This document shows, in pieces, positions 1 through 11,838 of a DNA stretch of 64,000 nucleotides. Made by a program: the position numbers and the translations under genes. The first letter of the stretch is position 1; each line of letters starts with the position of its first letter. The notes under the pieces were generated by a model that was not told the origin of the DNA, did no database searches, and saw only the letters and a program-made list of their open reading frames with translations. The DNA is from Alisma plantago-aquatica. Lineage: Eukaryota > Streptophyta > Magnoliopsida > Alismatales > Alismataceae. The stretch is from assembly GCA_963693085.1 (NCBI GenBank), contig OY856413.1, positions 746,577,056 through 746,641,055 of the forward strand. The letters run 5' to 3'.

Positions 1-213
1 AACCTTAACACCCCAAAAACTCAAAATTTTTTGGATAGTCTTTTATCATTTAATATACTTTCGAAACTCCTCGAATTCTAACAATGGATCTCAAAGTTCT
101 AATATCATGCTACACTTAATTTCTAACATTTCTCAAGCCATTCCCAAAAAATAAAATAAAATAAAACATGCATTTATAAATAAACATGTACAACTAAGGA
201 TTCTTAATATTTA

Positions 214-2308
214 TGTTATAACCTGGTTTTCACTAATATTTTTCATAATTGAAATGCAATTATTTTAATAAATAGAACATATTGGAAATTGATGTTCTTT
301 GTTATAAAAGTATGGTTTCCTCTTGAAAATTTTTCCTTTGCTATGAATTTCATGGTTTATACTGATTTTATGGGTTTGATAATGAATATGGGAAAAAACA
401 AGAAAGAAAAATCAATAGTAAGTGCTATATAAAAGATATTGGGTAATTAATATTGTAGTTTTGAGGATCCTGTGGCATTATCTAGAAAGTTGTATGGATG
501 GAAACTAATGGTTTGATTTCTTGTTCACATGATTCAAAATAAGAAAATTCATCAAAATAAAGAGTATAGAAAAGATAGAAAGAGAAAGGGATTGTTTTGA
601 TGCCTTAAATACATGTAATAAGGAGAAGACTTGGATATTAAGAAAAGAATTTTTTTCTTTTTGAGTTTTGGTCTCCAATTTTGCCCATGGTTAGGTAAAG
701 TCATTATAGACTTTCTAATATAATTTGGAAATAAAAGAATGAAGTAAGAGAGAGATATGAAATTTACTAAGTTTCCTAAGGTCTAGAGGATTAGGAAAAT
801 ATGAATTAAATGTCACATATATCTTTGTTCCAAATAGGATACACACCCAACCTTTTTGATGCTCCGCAAGACATGGTAGTGGTCGTATCACTATCAGGCA
901 TTTCATAGATCATCATCCACTCAAGCCAAATAGGGAAACTAGGAGCGGTTAAATGTAAATTAATCCCTAGTTTCTCTCTCTGCCCGATTCAAAAAATTTA
1001 CTAGAAATCTTTCCATTAAGAAAAGAGGACAATTCTGAATCGATTCATCCCAAGTTTTGGTATCTTTGTAATCCCATGAAGACTTTCATAGATCCCCTCT
1101 TCATCTCCTTGTCGACCTATACCTATAAAAGGGGGGTTAGAGACCCCCAACAAGGATATCAAGTCATCCACAAGACTATGCTTGTCTCCTCAAACGTATC
1201 ACTTCCTCCAATTCAAGCATAAACTTTGTCCTTCACCTCTAGTCTACCCTAGAACTCTATGAAACTACCTTCTCTCCTTCCTATCTACTCAAGCCATCTC
1301 CTAGGAAATTGAAGCCCTTGGTGAGATCCTTGGGGCTCAATGAAGGCCTTGGTACTCTCAGTGATCTCTATGGAGGTTTGGATCCTAGAGTCAACCCTCC
1401 AATTGAACCGACCAAGCTTCTCACGAGAAAGCCAGAGGAGGAAGATGATAGGGAGAGAAAGGACCCTTCTACCCCGACTCCTCTTCTTTACCAGTAAGGG
1501 CTTTTTCAACTTTTACACTCTTTCTTTGACCTGACAAGTAGGATGCCATGTGAATGGGCAGTTGGGTTGGCATGAGCCGATTGGTCAGCCCAGCCACATT
1601 GGTAAGGCCTGAACTCAGGCTCATAGCCTAGGTGGCAAGTCCCCATTGGTTAAAATGTATTCAAATTGCTAAAATTGTAGAAATTAATAGAATGGTATGA
1701 TAATAACATGTAACATATGAATCTTTCTTAGAAAAATACAAGGAAACAATAAAAATATAATAAATACCTAGATCTGTCTCTAATTCAAAAAAGAGCTTAA
1801 AGTTACCAATTTTAGTGTGTGTAATGTGTAAGAACCATAATTTCTAGGTTTCGATGATATTAATATGTTTATTGATCTTAATAGTCAAAGATTGATGTTT
1901 TTGGATAAAAGGGTATCTTGAACCTAATTAGATATTAATAAGTCATAATTTGGCCAATTAGGGTTTTCTTGAGTTAAAAATGGATATGATGATAATAATT
2001 AGGGTTTCTAAACCAAAGGGGCATGAAAAGTGATGATTAAGTTTAGGAAGCCAAAACCCTAATGAAACCCTAAGTTGACCCCAAGGCCCTAACCTGGACC
2101 CCAAGTCAGTCATAATGGTATATTTTGGATAAAATAATAATAAATGCATATTATGCTTTGATTTCAGGATAGTTTCTTGATTGGTGCCTCTTGGTATCTT
2201 TTTGCTTGGACATCAAGTTACTTATGAGAAAGGTATGTGGTTAAGCCTATGACTACCCAACTTAAACAATTTGTGGTTTTCTCAAGTTTTTCAGATTGAT
2301 TGCAAATT
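214..2308 (+). mobile_element. Old Ty3-gypsy LTR, truncated copy
   Basis: This stretch begins TGTTATAACC and is co-linear with 27807-29931, with roughly 15-20% differences by eye and small indels. A TATA-type promoter (CTATAAAAG at 1123-1131) occurs at the same place in the other copy (about 28721). Similarity stops just after the shared word GATTGCAAATTAAA. The other copy continues to about 30272, so this one is cut short at its 3' end. The copy at 27807 directly follows a gypsy integrase/chromodomain relic and a purine tract, which identifies both as LTRs. Short ORFs inside (for example 1309-1497) are not conserved as coding and I do not call them. The first 213 bases of the window hold nothing I recognise. 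Confidence 0.75.
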
Positions 2309-2644
2309 AAATAGTTGGAAGCTTATTCCTAAACCCACCTTAATAAACCCTAAGAAATGGATGGGGGAGAGCAAGGAGAAAACCCGATGAGTTGGGATAC
2401 CCTAGCATACTCATGCATGCATGTATATGGAGTAAGACATGCATGATATGTGAGACAAGATTTTTTTTACATATGAACCATGAGTAGTAAGTGGTTATGT
2501 AACAGGGAAAATATGAAAACCCACAATGCAACTCTAAAAAATGGTGTCCCGACCTAGGGGTAGGTCAATACTAGAAAGAGTAAAAGATCTATGAGAGAGA
2601 TAACACCCTATACAGGAAGGTTAGTTTGTGACCATGAAGTTTAT
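2309..2644. other. Unrecognised repeat DNA, no gene
   Basis: These 336 bases join the truncated gypsy LTR to the copia insertion site. They contain no convincing ORF. The stretch should continue at 11839 on the far side of the copia element, because the copia target duplication ATTCC flanks both sides. Confidence 0.5.
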
Positions 2645-2649
2645 ATTCC
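2645..2649. repeat. Target-site duplication of the copia element, left copy
   Basis: ATTCC lies immediately before the 5' LTR and again immediately after the 3' LTR at 11834-11838. A 5-bp duplication is standard for LTR retrotransposon integrase. It shows that the copia element is a single, unrearranged insertion. Confidence 0.95.
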
Positions 2650-4895
2650 TGTTGGTATGTATGCCCTGAGAGCCAATCATATGATGATTGGTGGGATACA
2701 TTAAGATTGATTTGATAAACATCAAAGGCAAACTTCCAATTCATTCTGGTTCAGTCATATGAGATAGTGATAGAACAGATTGAATGTCTAGAGAATGACA
2801 GTACTCAATGACGTATGCCTTCAGGTTCATGACCTGAACGATGAGATCATACAAATGCTAAGAGTTTGTACATTCTTGTTATGTCCCTAGTCGGATGTCA
2901 TTGTGGAAGGTAGATAGACAACAATGACACACAAGACTAGATTGTGGTTTTGGTTGATGACAGAATCTCATTAGTCATGATATAGAGATATCAAACCAAA
3001 CACATAGGTACTTGTTAGAGAACAAGGTACCGGACAGACCCACCGTGAGTTTAACACATGGAACCATGAGATGGTAGTCACAGTCAGTACTCACAGTGAT
3101 GGTGGTGAGTGTGATTCTTAGACCTGAAATCACTGCACTCAACACATGTCGTTGGGCACACTTTGACATCATCAAACGCAATCCTGAAACATGGGTTGTT
3201 ATAAAGGTGATGATTGGGTGGCTTTGACACATGGGGCTTTTGAGGGGTGAGTGATAGATATGGGATTTGTCCCTCCTGAGGGAGTTTGATATCCATGGCC
3301 ACTTGATGAGTAGGATTGAGAAAGGCGTGCACGCATGTGTGAATCAGTATATGATATTGATGTCATACATATCTCTTCCAGTCTACTCTGAGATCAAGGA
3401 AGTGAATGAACGTTGACAGGATGACTGTTCCATGCCTCGAGTTCATTCAGGATATCAGTGACAAAGGAATTATACATTCGCTGTAACACCATTCACGGAT
3501 TGTAGGATGAAAGTTGTTCTCCAACTTTCTACTTTCACTTGGGTAGCACTGATGTGTGACTAGGCACCGCTCTTTGCTTGTGAAGTCATAAGTGTTATGG
3601 ACTTTCACTGCCAACGTGAAATGGACCTGCAGGGTCACACACATAGGATTTAACCTGGAAGAGGAGTTTTGTCCACAAAGCAATGTTTAGATTGATTACT
3701 AAAGGAGTTTAGTAGTTCAATTAAACACTCAATCAGTCGATAGCTCAATATCGTATGGTTCAAGGTGTTGGACACATTGATTGGAATATCGGATTGATTG
3801 AAATCGCAATTGACTGATTTTGCCCAACCTGTGCTCCCAACCGATCGGCTCATGTGATGAACCGGTCGGCTGAGGTTGCTGAACCGGTCGGCTGGAGTGT
3901 CCAGGCCGATCGGCTCATGCCCAGGTTGAAACGACCGGTTCAAGAGTTGAACCGATCGGCTTAACTGGTGCAACCGACCAGTTGGGAAAGTCATGTCGGC
4001 AAGGATTTTCCTTTGGTTTCTAATTGCCCAATTCGATTGGGAATAATATTGGTATTCGATACCAATTGGGAAAGAAACAAGGAAAGTCTTTTTGAGCCGG
4101 ATTAGGACCATGAACCGATCGGTTCAGGGCACCAACCGATCAGTTGGAGTGCCCCAAACGATCGGTTCAGGTCCAACCGATCGGCTCAACAGCCGAACCG
4201 ATCGGTTCAGTTGTGAACCGATCATTTCAAGTTGCGAACCGGTTGCTTTTTGTGGAAAATTCTCGAACCCTTCTACTCCTGCTTTAGTCCCGCATTGCCC
4301 GGGATGGAGAACCCTGTCCCATGACTCTCCTATATATATAGGGGTATTGGGGGCTTCTCAAAGTACAACTCAGTGCAACCAGTTGCTCTGCAAGTTGTCG
4401 TTCTCTCTGGTTTTGGTAACCGTGAGAGAGCCCGAGCAAGTGCTTCCCGCAAAAGGGAGGTGCAGCAAGGGAAGGACAACTGCAGTTGCAACAGGAGGCA
4501 GGAGAGCGTGTTGGCGACTAGTACATCAACAGGAGGGTGCGACTCCTTCCACTTCCTTGTGGGATAAGGAGAGTGGAGTTCCAGGTGGTCCGTGTGGACT
4601 ACTACAGAGGCGGGAGGACACTGCCGCTTAGGAGGACAACTGTCATCCGACAGTCCGGTTCGAGTAGGAGTTGTCAGTACCGGTGCGACCAGGAGCTGCA
4701 CAAACACCGTCGAAGTCCAGAGTTGAAGACCACGCATTGCGCGAGGTATTGTCGCCGAGCAAGCCTCGGGACAAGGTATGATTCCGCAAACCATCCTTTC
4801 CTATTATATAGACGTTGACGTTTTTCCTCGGTATGGGTTTGGGGAGAATTTTTTTTTGTTTCCGCTGCCTTCTCTGTCTCCCCTAAAACCCAACA
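2650..4895 (+). repeat. 5' LTR of the copia element
   Basis: The LTR starts TGTTGG and ends CCAACA, a perfect 6-bp terminal inverted repeat with the TG...CA ends of LTR elements. It carries a TATA box at about 4331-4340, so transcripts probably start near 4360. From 3838 to 4240 it contains many copies of an almost perfect palindrome, GAACCGATCGGTTC, with variants ending GGCTC. Its GC-rich last 600 bp (R-U5) gives several long ORFs on both strands, but these have no recognisable domain and I treat them as non-coding. Confidence 0.95.
4331..4340 (+). promoter_or_regulatory. TATA box of the copia 5' LTR
   Basis: A run of ten alternating T and A sits between CTCC and GGGG. The 3' LTR has the same box two bases shorter at 11269-11276. 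Its place, after the palindromic repeat block and about 560 bp before the LTR end, fits the U3/R boundary. Confidence 0.7.
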
Positions 4896-4896
4896 G

Positions 4897-4909
4897 TGGT
4901 ATCAGAGCC
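4897..4909 (+). other. Primer-binding site (initiator tRNA-Met)
   Basis: TGGTATCAGAGCC starts one base after the 5' LTR end. It is the standard complement of the 3' end of plant initiator methionine tRNA used by most plant copia elements to prime minus-strand cDNA synthesis. Confidence 0.95.
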
Positions 4910-6344
4910 AGGTTAGCTGTTCTATATTTTAGGAATATCGATATGATCGATTTTGGTTTGTCGCCTTTATTTATTGCATACGATGCGAATAATATCGGCT
5001 TTATGCATATCCAATCCTAAATCCACAAATCCCTAATTACATATATGATATGTATTATTAATGCACTCGATACGCGTCGCCCTTAAACGAGTTTTGTGGT
5101 GGATGTGTGTAGCGTGATTATGGCCTATAAACCCCTATCTGTGTGTGGTTGTTTGTGGTTGCTTGCATCTCGGTCTGCGCACCGATCTTCCCTCTTTTAT
5201 TCCTGATGTAACTCGAAATAATTCGAGATTCTTTCCTACCTTTGCTCCCCCCGAATGTAACTCGGGGTTTCCTTTTAAAGCAATGTAATAATTAGGATAG
5301 ATTTTATTTCCTGTTATGTCAAAGACCGGCGGACATCAAGACGACGGCTCAGACGATCAGTTCAAGGAGTGAACCGATCGGTTGACATTCCAGACGGTCG
5401 GTTCAAGGAGTGAACCGATCGGTTGATGACCGGTTCGAGGAGCGAGATGAGCGGGTGGCGGACATGACGAGATGCACGTCGACCAGGCGAACTGATCGGT
5501 TGGAGGAGCCAACCGATCGGCTGGTGGCACCCAGACGACCGGCTGGAGAGTACAGATCATTCATGCGATGAGTTGATCAACTCGGAAGGCAAGGCACAGA
5601 AGTTCATCTTGTACAGGTTGCATGTGATGTAGACCTAGATGACCGTGATTCCTCTTGGCTCGAGGAATCACATTAGGATGGCCATAATCATCGCTTTTTA
5701 TCGTTTGTGCATGTTTTCTGTGGGATATAGCATGTATATGATACGTACTATGTATTGTGGTGATTGGATATGTATATGTATATAAAAACCAAATCCCTCA
5801 TTAAAATATTAAGTCTATATATGCCTTCCATTAGCGACACACATGGCAAACTTGATCGACCAAGCGTAGGTTACGCCAAAGCGTGGTGCACCATCTATCT
5901 TGTGGAAGTGTGAAGGGTAGATATGTAGGTTCTGCCAAAGCAGGGTGCATGTTCTACCGTGTCGGATTTTGGGTTAGACTTAACTGGTGATTCTTAGAGT
6001 GTCTAAGCCCAGGGGCAAGGAATGTTCATGGCAAGGAGTTGTGCATGTTCATTCAACAAGAGTTGCATATGATGCAATTGGCAAAAGTTGCCTACCTGAG
6101 AGATCTAAGTTGTGGGCGATCAGCCAAAGCTGACTCATGACTTAGAGGATTTCAGGATCTTGCCCACTAGAAGGTTGTACGCTGCAATCTTCCGAATTGA
6201 TGGTGAGGGCTATCAATTTGAAGTAAAATAGTGGGAGCGATAATTAATTAAAGGCCTAATTATATCGTCAATTTTTCAAATCAATCAAATAAGTCAAAAA
6301 TGAGTTTTGGACTAAAATTGCATATTTTCCTTTTTGTAGTTCAA
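4910..6344 (+). other. Long untranslated leader of the copia element with palindromic motifs
   Basis: This 1.4-kb stretch between the primer site and gag has no convincing ORF. At about 5355-5545 it holds three exact copies of CCGATCGG and several near copies, embedded in the same GAACCGATCGGTT context as in the LTRs. Packaging and dimerisation signals of LTR elements lie in this part of the RNA, so the palindromes may form self-pairing loops there; that role is inference. Confidence 0.7.
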
Positions 6345-7199
6345 ATGGCAACAAACAACAACAACTTTTCTTTGCGATCGGTCCTTGAAAAGGACAAGCT
6401 AAATGGGACAAACTTCCACGACTGGTATCGGACATTGAGAATTGTTCTCACTCAAGAGCGTAAGCTCTATGTCCTGGATACTCCAATTCCAGAGGAACCC
6501 GCTCCTAATGCACCAAAGGCAGAAAGGGATGCTTACAAGAAGCATTCTGATGATGCCATTGATGCAAAGTGCTTGATGCTATGTTCAATGAACCATGAGT
6601 TGCAGAGGAAACATGAGAACATGGGTGTCATAGAGATGATTCTGCATCTCAGGAACATGTATGAAGATCAGGCACGGCAAGAGAGGTACAATGTTTCTAG
6701 GGCGCTGTTCAAGTGCGTCATGACAGAAGGAGATCCAGTTGGTCCTCACACACTCAAGATGATTGGGTATGTGGAGAACCTGCAGAGACTGGGATTTCCA
6801 CTGAGCCAAGAGTTGGCTACTGACGTGATACTGCAATCGTTGCCAGAATCTTACAGTCAGTTTGTGATGAACTACAACATGAACAACTTTGATAGGCCAC
6901 TGTCAGAGTTGTTGGGCATGTTGAGGACAACCGAGTTACAAATGGAGAAGGACAAGCCTAAGTCCGTGATGGTGATCACGAGCAAGAAAGGCAAGTCCAA
7001 GCGCAAGGGCAAGGGCAAAGCTAAGAAAGGTTCTGAAGCTAGCCAGGAGTCCAAGCCATCTTCAGCTCTCAAAGCCAAGGGAGGCATGACAAAGAAAGGA
7101 AATTGCCACCATTGTCAAAAGCCAGGACATTGGAAAAGGAATTGTCCTCTCTACCTGGAAGAACAAAAGAAGAAGGAGGCGAATGAAGCCTCTACTTGA
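6345..7199 (+). CDS. gag: Copia Gag (capsid-nucleocapsid) polyprotein, intact
   Basis: The frame is open from 6300, but I prefer the second methionine at 6345 (284 codons). The protein then begins MATNNNNFSLRSVL and proceeds to the FHDWYRTLRIVL block where plant copia Gag proteins typically begin to align. The middle matches the UBN2/gag-polypeptide family (LYVLDTPIPEEP, then MNYNMNNFDRPLSELLGML). A Lys-rich stretch leads to a CCHC zinc knuckle, CHHCQKPGHWKRNC, at residues 254-267. Gag forms the virus-like particle that packages element RNA in the cytoplasm. The frame stops right after the knuckle, without the protease and integrase that normally follow. There are no internal stops, in contrast with every other retroelement gene in the window. 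Confidence 0.9.
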   Translation: MATNNNNFSLRSVLEKDKLNGTNFHDWYRTLRIVLTQERKLYVLDTPIPEEPAPNAPKAERDAYKKHSDDAIDAKCLMLCSMNHELQRKHENMGVIEMILHLRNMYEDQARQERYNVSRALFKCVMTEGDPVGPHTLKMIGYVENLQRLGFPLSQELATDVILQSLPESYSQFVMNYNMNNFDRPLSELLGMLRTTELQMEKDKPKSVMVITSKKGKSKRKGKGKAKKGSEASQESKPSSALKAKGGMTKKGNCHHCQKPGHWKRNCPLYLEEQKKKEANEAST

Positions 7200-9574
7200 A
7201 GGTGTCCTGTAAATAAACTTGTAACACTTTTTGAGATATATGATATCAAGATGTAAAGTGTAAAGCATTCTTACTTGGGGCAAGTGTTGCCTTTAAAGAT
7301 AGGAATACTTTAGTTTATTTTCAGCCAATAAGGCATGTAATAAAGTTATGAACTGCTATTTCATACTTGCCAATAGATAGAAACACTTTATTTTTGCATA
7401 TTGTATGACAATGATGGCAATCAATAAAGTTGTGTTTTCAATCTTAAAGATGTGATCTTTGTGGCAATGCCTTATTTATCTTGTGATATTTGATATGCAT
7501 AAGATAAGATGATACCTAAAAGTTATAGATAACTCAAACAATTTAATTAGCATTAATCATGAGAAATTCATTTCTAGTTTCCATGTGATGGATAAATCTA
7601 GACTCTTTTGGTTATAGAACCAGTAAGAGACATGAATATCTTGGAGATGATTAATCAATCTTCACTAATGTAGTGGGAGAGTGATTATCCTATTAGGCAT
7701 AATACATGTGATGTATTTACATACCTATTGGAATAAATGCTAATACTTCAAATGGTGTTTAGAGAAATACCAATATGAATATCTTGAAGTGGTCAAGATT
7801 ATCATAAATGAAGTACAAATTTGGTAAAGTATTAATTCTTGATGAAGATCAATGAATGAAATACTTGAACCAAATGTTTGAGATCCTTATGAGTGATTAT
7901 GATAGTGTATCATAGTGAACTCATGATTAAGGCATGGTGATGTCTGAATCAAGAAGGAATCATACTCTAAGGAGTTAGAGAATGATTATCAAATAACTGA
8001 ATTCTTCTTAATAAAAGAATACCCCACACTAATAAAAGAAATTAAGAATCACAAGGGTTGTGAGTTCTTATATCTTGAACAGATACACCTCAATTATCTA
8101 TGAGATGAGTTGTTCATGTGATGAGTCAACTATCAAGATGAATATGAGGAACCGAATCTTGAGTTATGGTTTAAAACCATTACATCCTAAATGACTTCCA
8201 TGTGAACCATAAGGTATGACCTTGATGGTAGCACTCATTGGATCATATCCATAAGTGCAGATGAGTCTTAAGTGTTAAGACACATGGATAACATTTTTGA
8301 GAAGGATGATGCTTGTTGATTGCAACTTAATGGCTAAGACATTTGGCATATGGATACTAAAACTGCATTCCTATGAGGAATAAAACCAGGATGTGTACGT
8401 GACACAACCTATAAGGTTTATGAATCCACTAATGCAAATGAAGTCTATAAGTTACAATGGACTAATCAATGTGATTGATTGAGTACAAGCAACTCAAAAT
8501 TGGATCTTTATTTTGATGATATAGTCAAAGGGTTTGACTGATATGTCAAAGATAAAGAAGGGATCTGTGATTTAGTGGGAGCGTGTTCACATTCCACATA
8601 TTGATGTGAAATGGAAATGTTCTAGATTGGAAATCCGAAAGTGGAAATTATCTTTAAGGAAGATAGAGATGTTTCCTATGTGATAGGAATAGAGATATAT
8701 AGAGATAGTTCTCGAAAATCTCTTGACCTGGAAAGAGAGAGCATACATTGGCAATCTGTACTGAAGTGTTCAGTATGCACAGATTCAGTGGGAGAAAACT
8801 TGTCCATGTTACATGGAGTTAGTATCCCAAGGCCAAGTGTCCAATTCTTATGAAGAATGGGAACACTAAGAATAGATATGGATCTATCATGTATGTAATC
8901 ATCCCATTATCTTGCATGTATGACATGGCAAGAATAAAATGCATTCATCATCTTGTATGTAGGACATGGCAATATGATGTGCTCATCCTGATAACTCGTA
9001 TGTGGGACATGATGAGTGGATGTCTGTCTGCTTCCAGTAAGGGTTACTGGAATACCATGAGAACTTGATGAGTGCTTGTAAAGTACTAGTTCTATGGAGA
9101 TAAGGAAGAGTTCGATGTAAAGAGTTACATTGATGCGAACTTCCGAAAGGACAGAAAATTATTCGCAAAATATACATAAGATGTATAAAAGTGAAAGTTT
9201 GTTGATGATTGGAAGTGTTCCAATAAAACCATTTAAAAGGGAAATTCCGAGTATCTATGTGTTAGAGAACAACAATGGATACTATATGGATCTGAAAGTT
9301 CATGAGATGAACTTATATTCCACTCATTGATGACAAGTCTGGAATCCTTGATCATGCAATGGGCTAAAGGTTAGCAAATGGAATACAAGATCGCATATTA
9401 CGGCAACTCCATCTCATACGTGTGACGTACAGTGAAGAGATGAGAGACATGCAATTTATACAGACATTGGCAAGGTGTTGCCATTACTCACTATGTTGGC
9501 ACTACAACACAGTAACATGTGGGACATGTTTGAAGATCACTATGAATATGATTCATGGGTGATTGGCTCGCAGT
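7200..9574 (+). pseudogene. Degenerate copia pol remnant
   Basis: This region contains no long ORF. Scattered pieces still resemble copia pol in the right order. Near 8350 there is MDTKTAFL (reverse transcriptase), near 8510 a DDI remnant, and at 8660-8770 SYVIGIEIYRDSSRKSL (end of reverse transcriptase). RNase H-like words follow at 8880-9130, and a CKWES end lies just before the polypurine tract. Protease and integrase are not visible. Stops and frameshifts are frequent. Because the LTRs are almost identical, this decay must be older than the insertion of this copy. Confidence 0.65.
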
Positions 9575-9585
9575 GCAAGTGGGAG
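9575..9585 (+). other. Polypurine tract
   Basis: GCAAGTGGGAG lies just upstream of the 3' LTR (TC then TGTTGG). It is the usual plus-strand primer of plant copia elements. Confidence 0.85.
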
Positions 9586-9587
9586 TC

Positions 9588-11833
9588 TGTTGGTATGTAT
9601 GCCCTGAGAGCCAATCATATGATGATTGGTGGGATACATTAAGATTGATTTGATAAACATCAAAGGCAAACTTCCAATTCATTCTGGTTCAGTCATATGA
9701 GATAGTGATAGAACAGATTGAATGTCTAGAGAATGACAGTACTCAATGACGTATGCCTTCAGGTTCATGACCTGAACGATGAGATCATACGGATGCTAAG
9801 AGTTTGTACATTCTTGTTATGTCCCTAGTCGGATGTCATTGTGGAAGGTAGATAGACAGCAATGACACACAAGACTAGATTGTGGTGTTGGTTGATGACA
9901 TAATCTCATTAGTCATGATATAGAGATATCAAACCAAACACATAGGTACTTGTTAGAGAACAAGGTACCGGACAGACCCACCGTGAGTTTGACACATGGA
10001 ACCATGAGATGGTAGTCACAGTCAGTACTCACAGTGATGGTGGTGAGTGTGATTCTTAGACCTGAAATCACTGCACTCAACACATGTCGTTGGGCACACT
10101 TTGACATCATCAAACGCAGTCCTGAAACATGGGTTGTTATAAAGGTGATGATTGGGTGGCTTTGACACATGGGGCTTTTGAGGGGTGAGTGATAGATATG
10201 GGATTTGTCCCTCCTGAGGGAGTTTGATATCCATGGCCACTTGATGAGTAGGATTGAGAAAGGCGTGCACACATGTGTGAATCAGTATATGATACTGATG
10301 TCATACATATCTCTTCCAGTCTACTCTGAGATCAAGGAAGTGAATGAACGTTGACAGGATGACTGTTCCATGCCTCGAGTTCATTCGAGATATCAGTGAC
10401 AAAGGAATTATACATTCGCTGTAACACCATTCACGGATTGTAGGATGAAAGTTGTTCTCCAACTTTCTACTTTCACTTGGGTAACACTGATGTGTGACTA
10501 GGCACCGCTCTTTGCTTGTGAAGTCATAAGTGTTATGGACTTTCACTGCCAACGTGAAATGGACCTGCAGGGTCACACACATAGGATTTAACCTGGAAGA
10601 TGAGTTTTGTCCAAAAAGCAATGTTTAGATTGATTACTAAAGGAGTTTAGTAGTTCAATTAAACACTCAATCAGTCGATAGCTCAATATCGTATGGTTCA
10701 AGGTGTTGGACGCATTGATTGGAGTATCGGATTGATTGAAATCGCAATTGACTGATTTTGCCCAACCTGTGCTCGCAACCGATCGGCTCATGTGATGAAC
10801 CGGTCGGCTGAGGTTGCTGAACCGGTCGGCTGGAGTGTCCAGGCCGATCGGCTCATGCCCAGGTTGAAACGACCGGTTCAAGAGTTGAACCGATCGGCTT
10901 AACTGGTGCAACCGACCAGTTGGGAAAGTCATGTCGGCAAGGATTTTCCTTTGGTTTCTAATTGCCCAATTCGATTGGGAATAATATTGGTATTCGATAC
11001 CAATTGGGAAAGAAACAAGGAAAGTCTTTTTGAGCCGGATTAGGACCATGAACCGATCGGTTCAGGGCACCAACCGATCGGTTGGAGTGCCCCAAACGAC
11101 CGGTTCAGGTCCAACCGATCGGCTCAACAGCCGAACCGATCGGTTCAGTTGTGAACCGATCATTTCAAGTTGCGAACCGGTTGCTTTTTGTGGAAAATTC
11201 TCGAACCCTTCTACTCCTGCTTTAGTCCCGCATTGCCCAGGATGGAGAACCCTGTCCCATGACTCTCCTATATATAGGGGTATTGGGGGCTTCTCAAAGT
11301 ACAGCTCAGTGCAACCAGTTGCTCTGCAAGTTGTCGTTCTCTCTGGTTTTGGTAACCGTGAGAGAGCCCGAGCAAGTGCTTCCCGCAAAAGGGAGGTGCA
11401 GCAAGGGAAGGACAATTGCAGTTGCAACAGGAGGCAGGAGAGCGTGTTGGCGACTAGTACGTCAACAGGAGGGTGCGACTCCTTCCACTTCCTTGTGGGA
11501 CAAGGAGAGTGGAGTTCCAGGTGGTCCGTGTGGACTACTACAGAGGCAGGAGGACACTGCCGCTTAGGAGGACAACTGTCATCCGACAGTCCGGTTCGAG
11601 TAGGAGTTGTCAGTCCCGGTGCAACCAGGAGCTGCACAGACACCGTCGAAGTCCGGAGTTGAAGACCGCGCATTGCGCGAGGTATTGTCGCCGAGCAAGC
11701 CTCGGGACAAGGTATGATTCCGCAAACCATCCTTTCCTATTATATAGACGTTGACGTTTTTCCTCGGTATGGGTTTGGGGAGAATTTTTTGTTTTGTTTC
11801 CGCTGCCTTCTCTGTCTCCCCTAAAACCCAACA
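9588..11833 (+). repeat. 3' LTR of the copia element
   Basis: It has the same length and ends as the 5' LTR, and the two are aligned throughout with about 35-40 substitutions or tiny indels. Differences include two fewer bases in the TATA run (11269-11276) and a poly-T change near 11790. The palindromic GAACCGATCGGTTC block is at about 10776-11180. Confidence 0.95.
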
Positions 11834-11838
11834 ATTCC
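11834..11838. repeat. Target-site duplication of the copia element, right copy
   Basis: ATTCC is identical to 2645-2649. Confidence 0.95.

Larger units (their letters stand above)
2650..11833 (+). mobile_element. Complete Ty1-copia retrotransposon, gag-only (TR-GAG-like)
   Basis: The element is 9,184 bp with two 2,246-bp LTRs, a methionine-tRNA primer-binding site, a gag ORF and a polypurine tract, and it is flanked by ATTCC. By eye the LTRs differ at about 35-40 positions (under 2%), so the insertion is recent. Gag is open, while the downstream pol region is about 2.4 kb and holds only scattered reverse-transcriptase and RNase H remnants full of stops. An element that is young yet has an old-looking pol must have moved with enzymes supplied in trans. 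Known plant classes with that property are TR-GAG and LARD elements; this one fits TR-GAG better because gag is intact. Confidence 0.93.

Noticed and set aside
3650..4111. Conserved 153-codon minus-strand ORF in both copia LTRs (also 10588-11049)
   Set aside because: The two LTRs are almost identical, so conservation carries no information. It overlaps the palindromic promoter region and shows no domain.
11030..11754. Long overlapping ORFs in the copia LTRs (also 4092-4818)
   Set aside because: They occur on both strands of a GC-rich non-coding R-U5 region, have no domain, and differ by frameshifting indels between the two LTRs.
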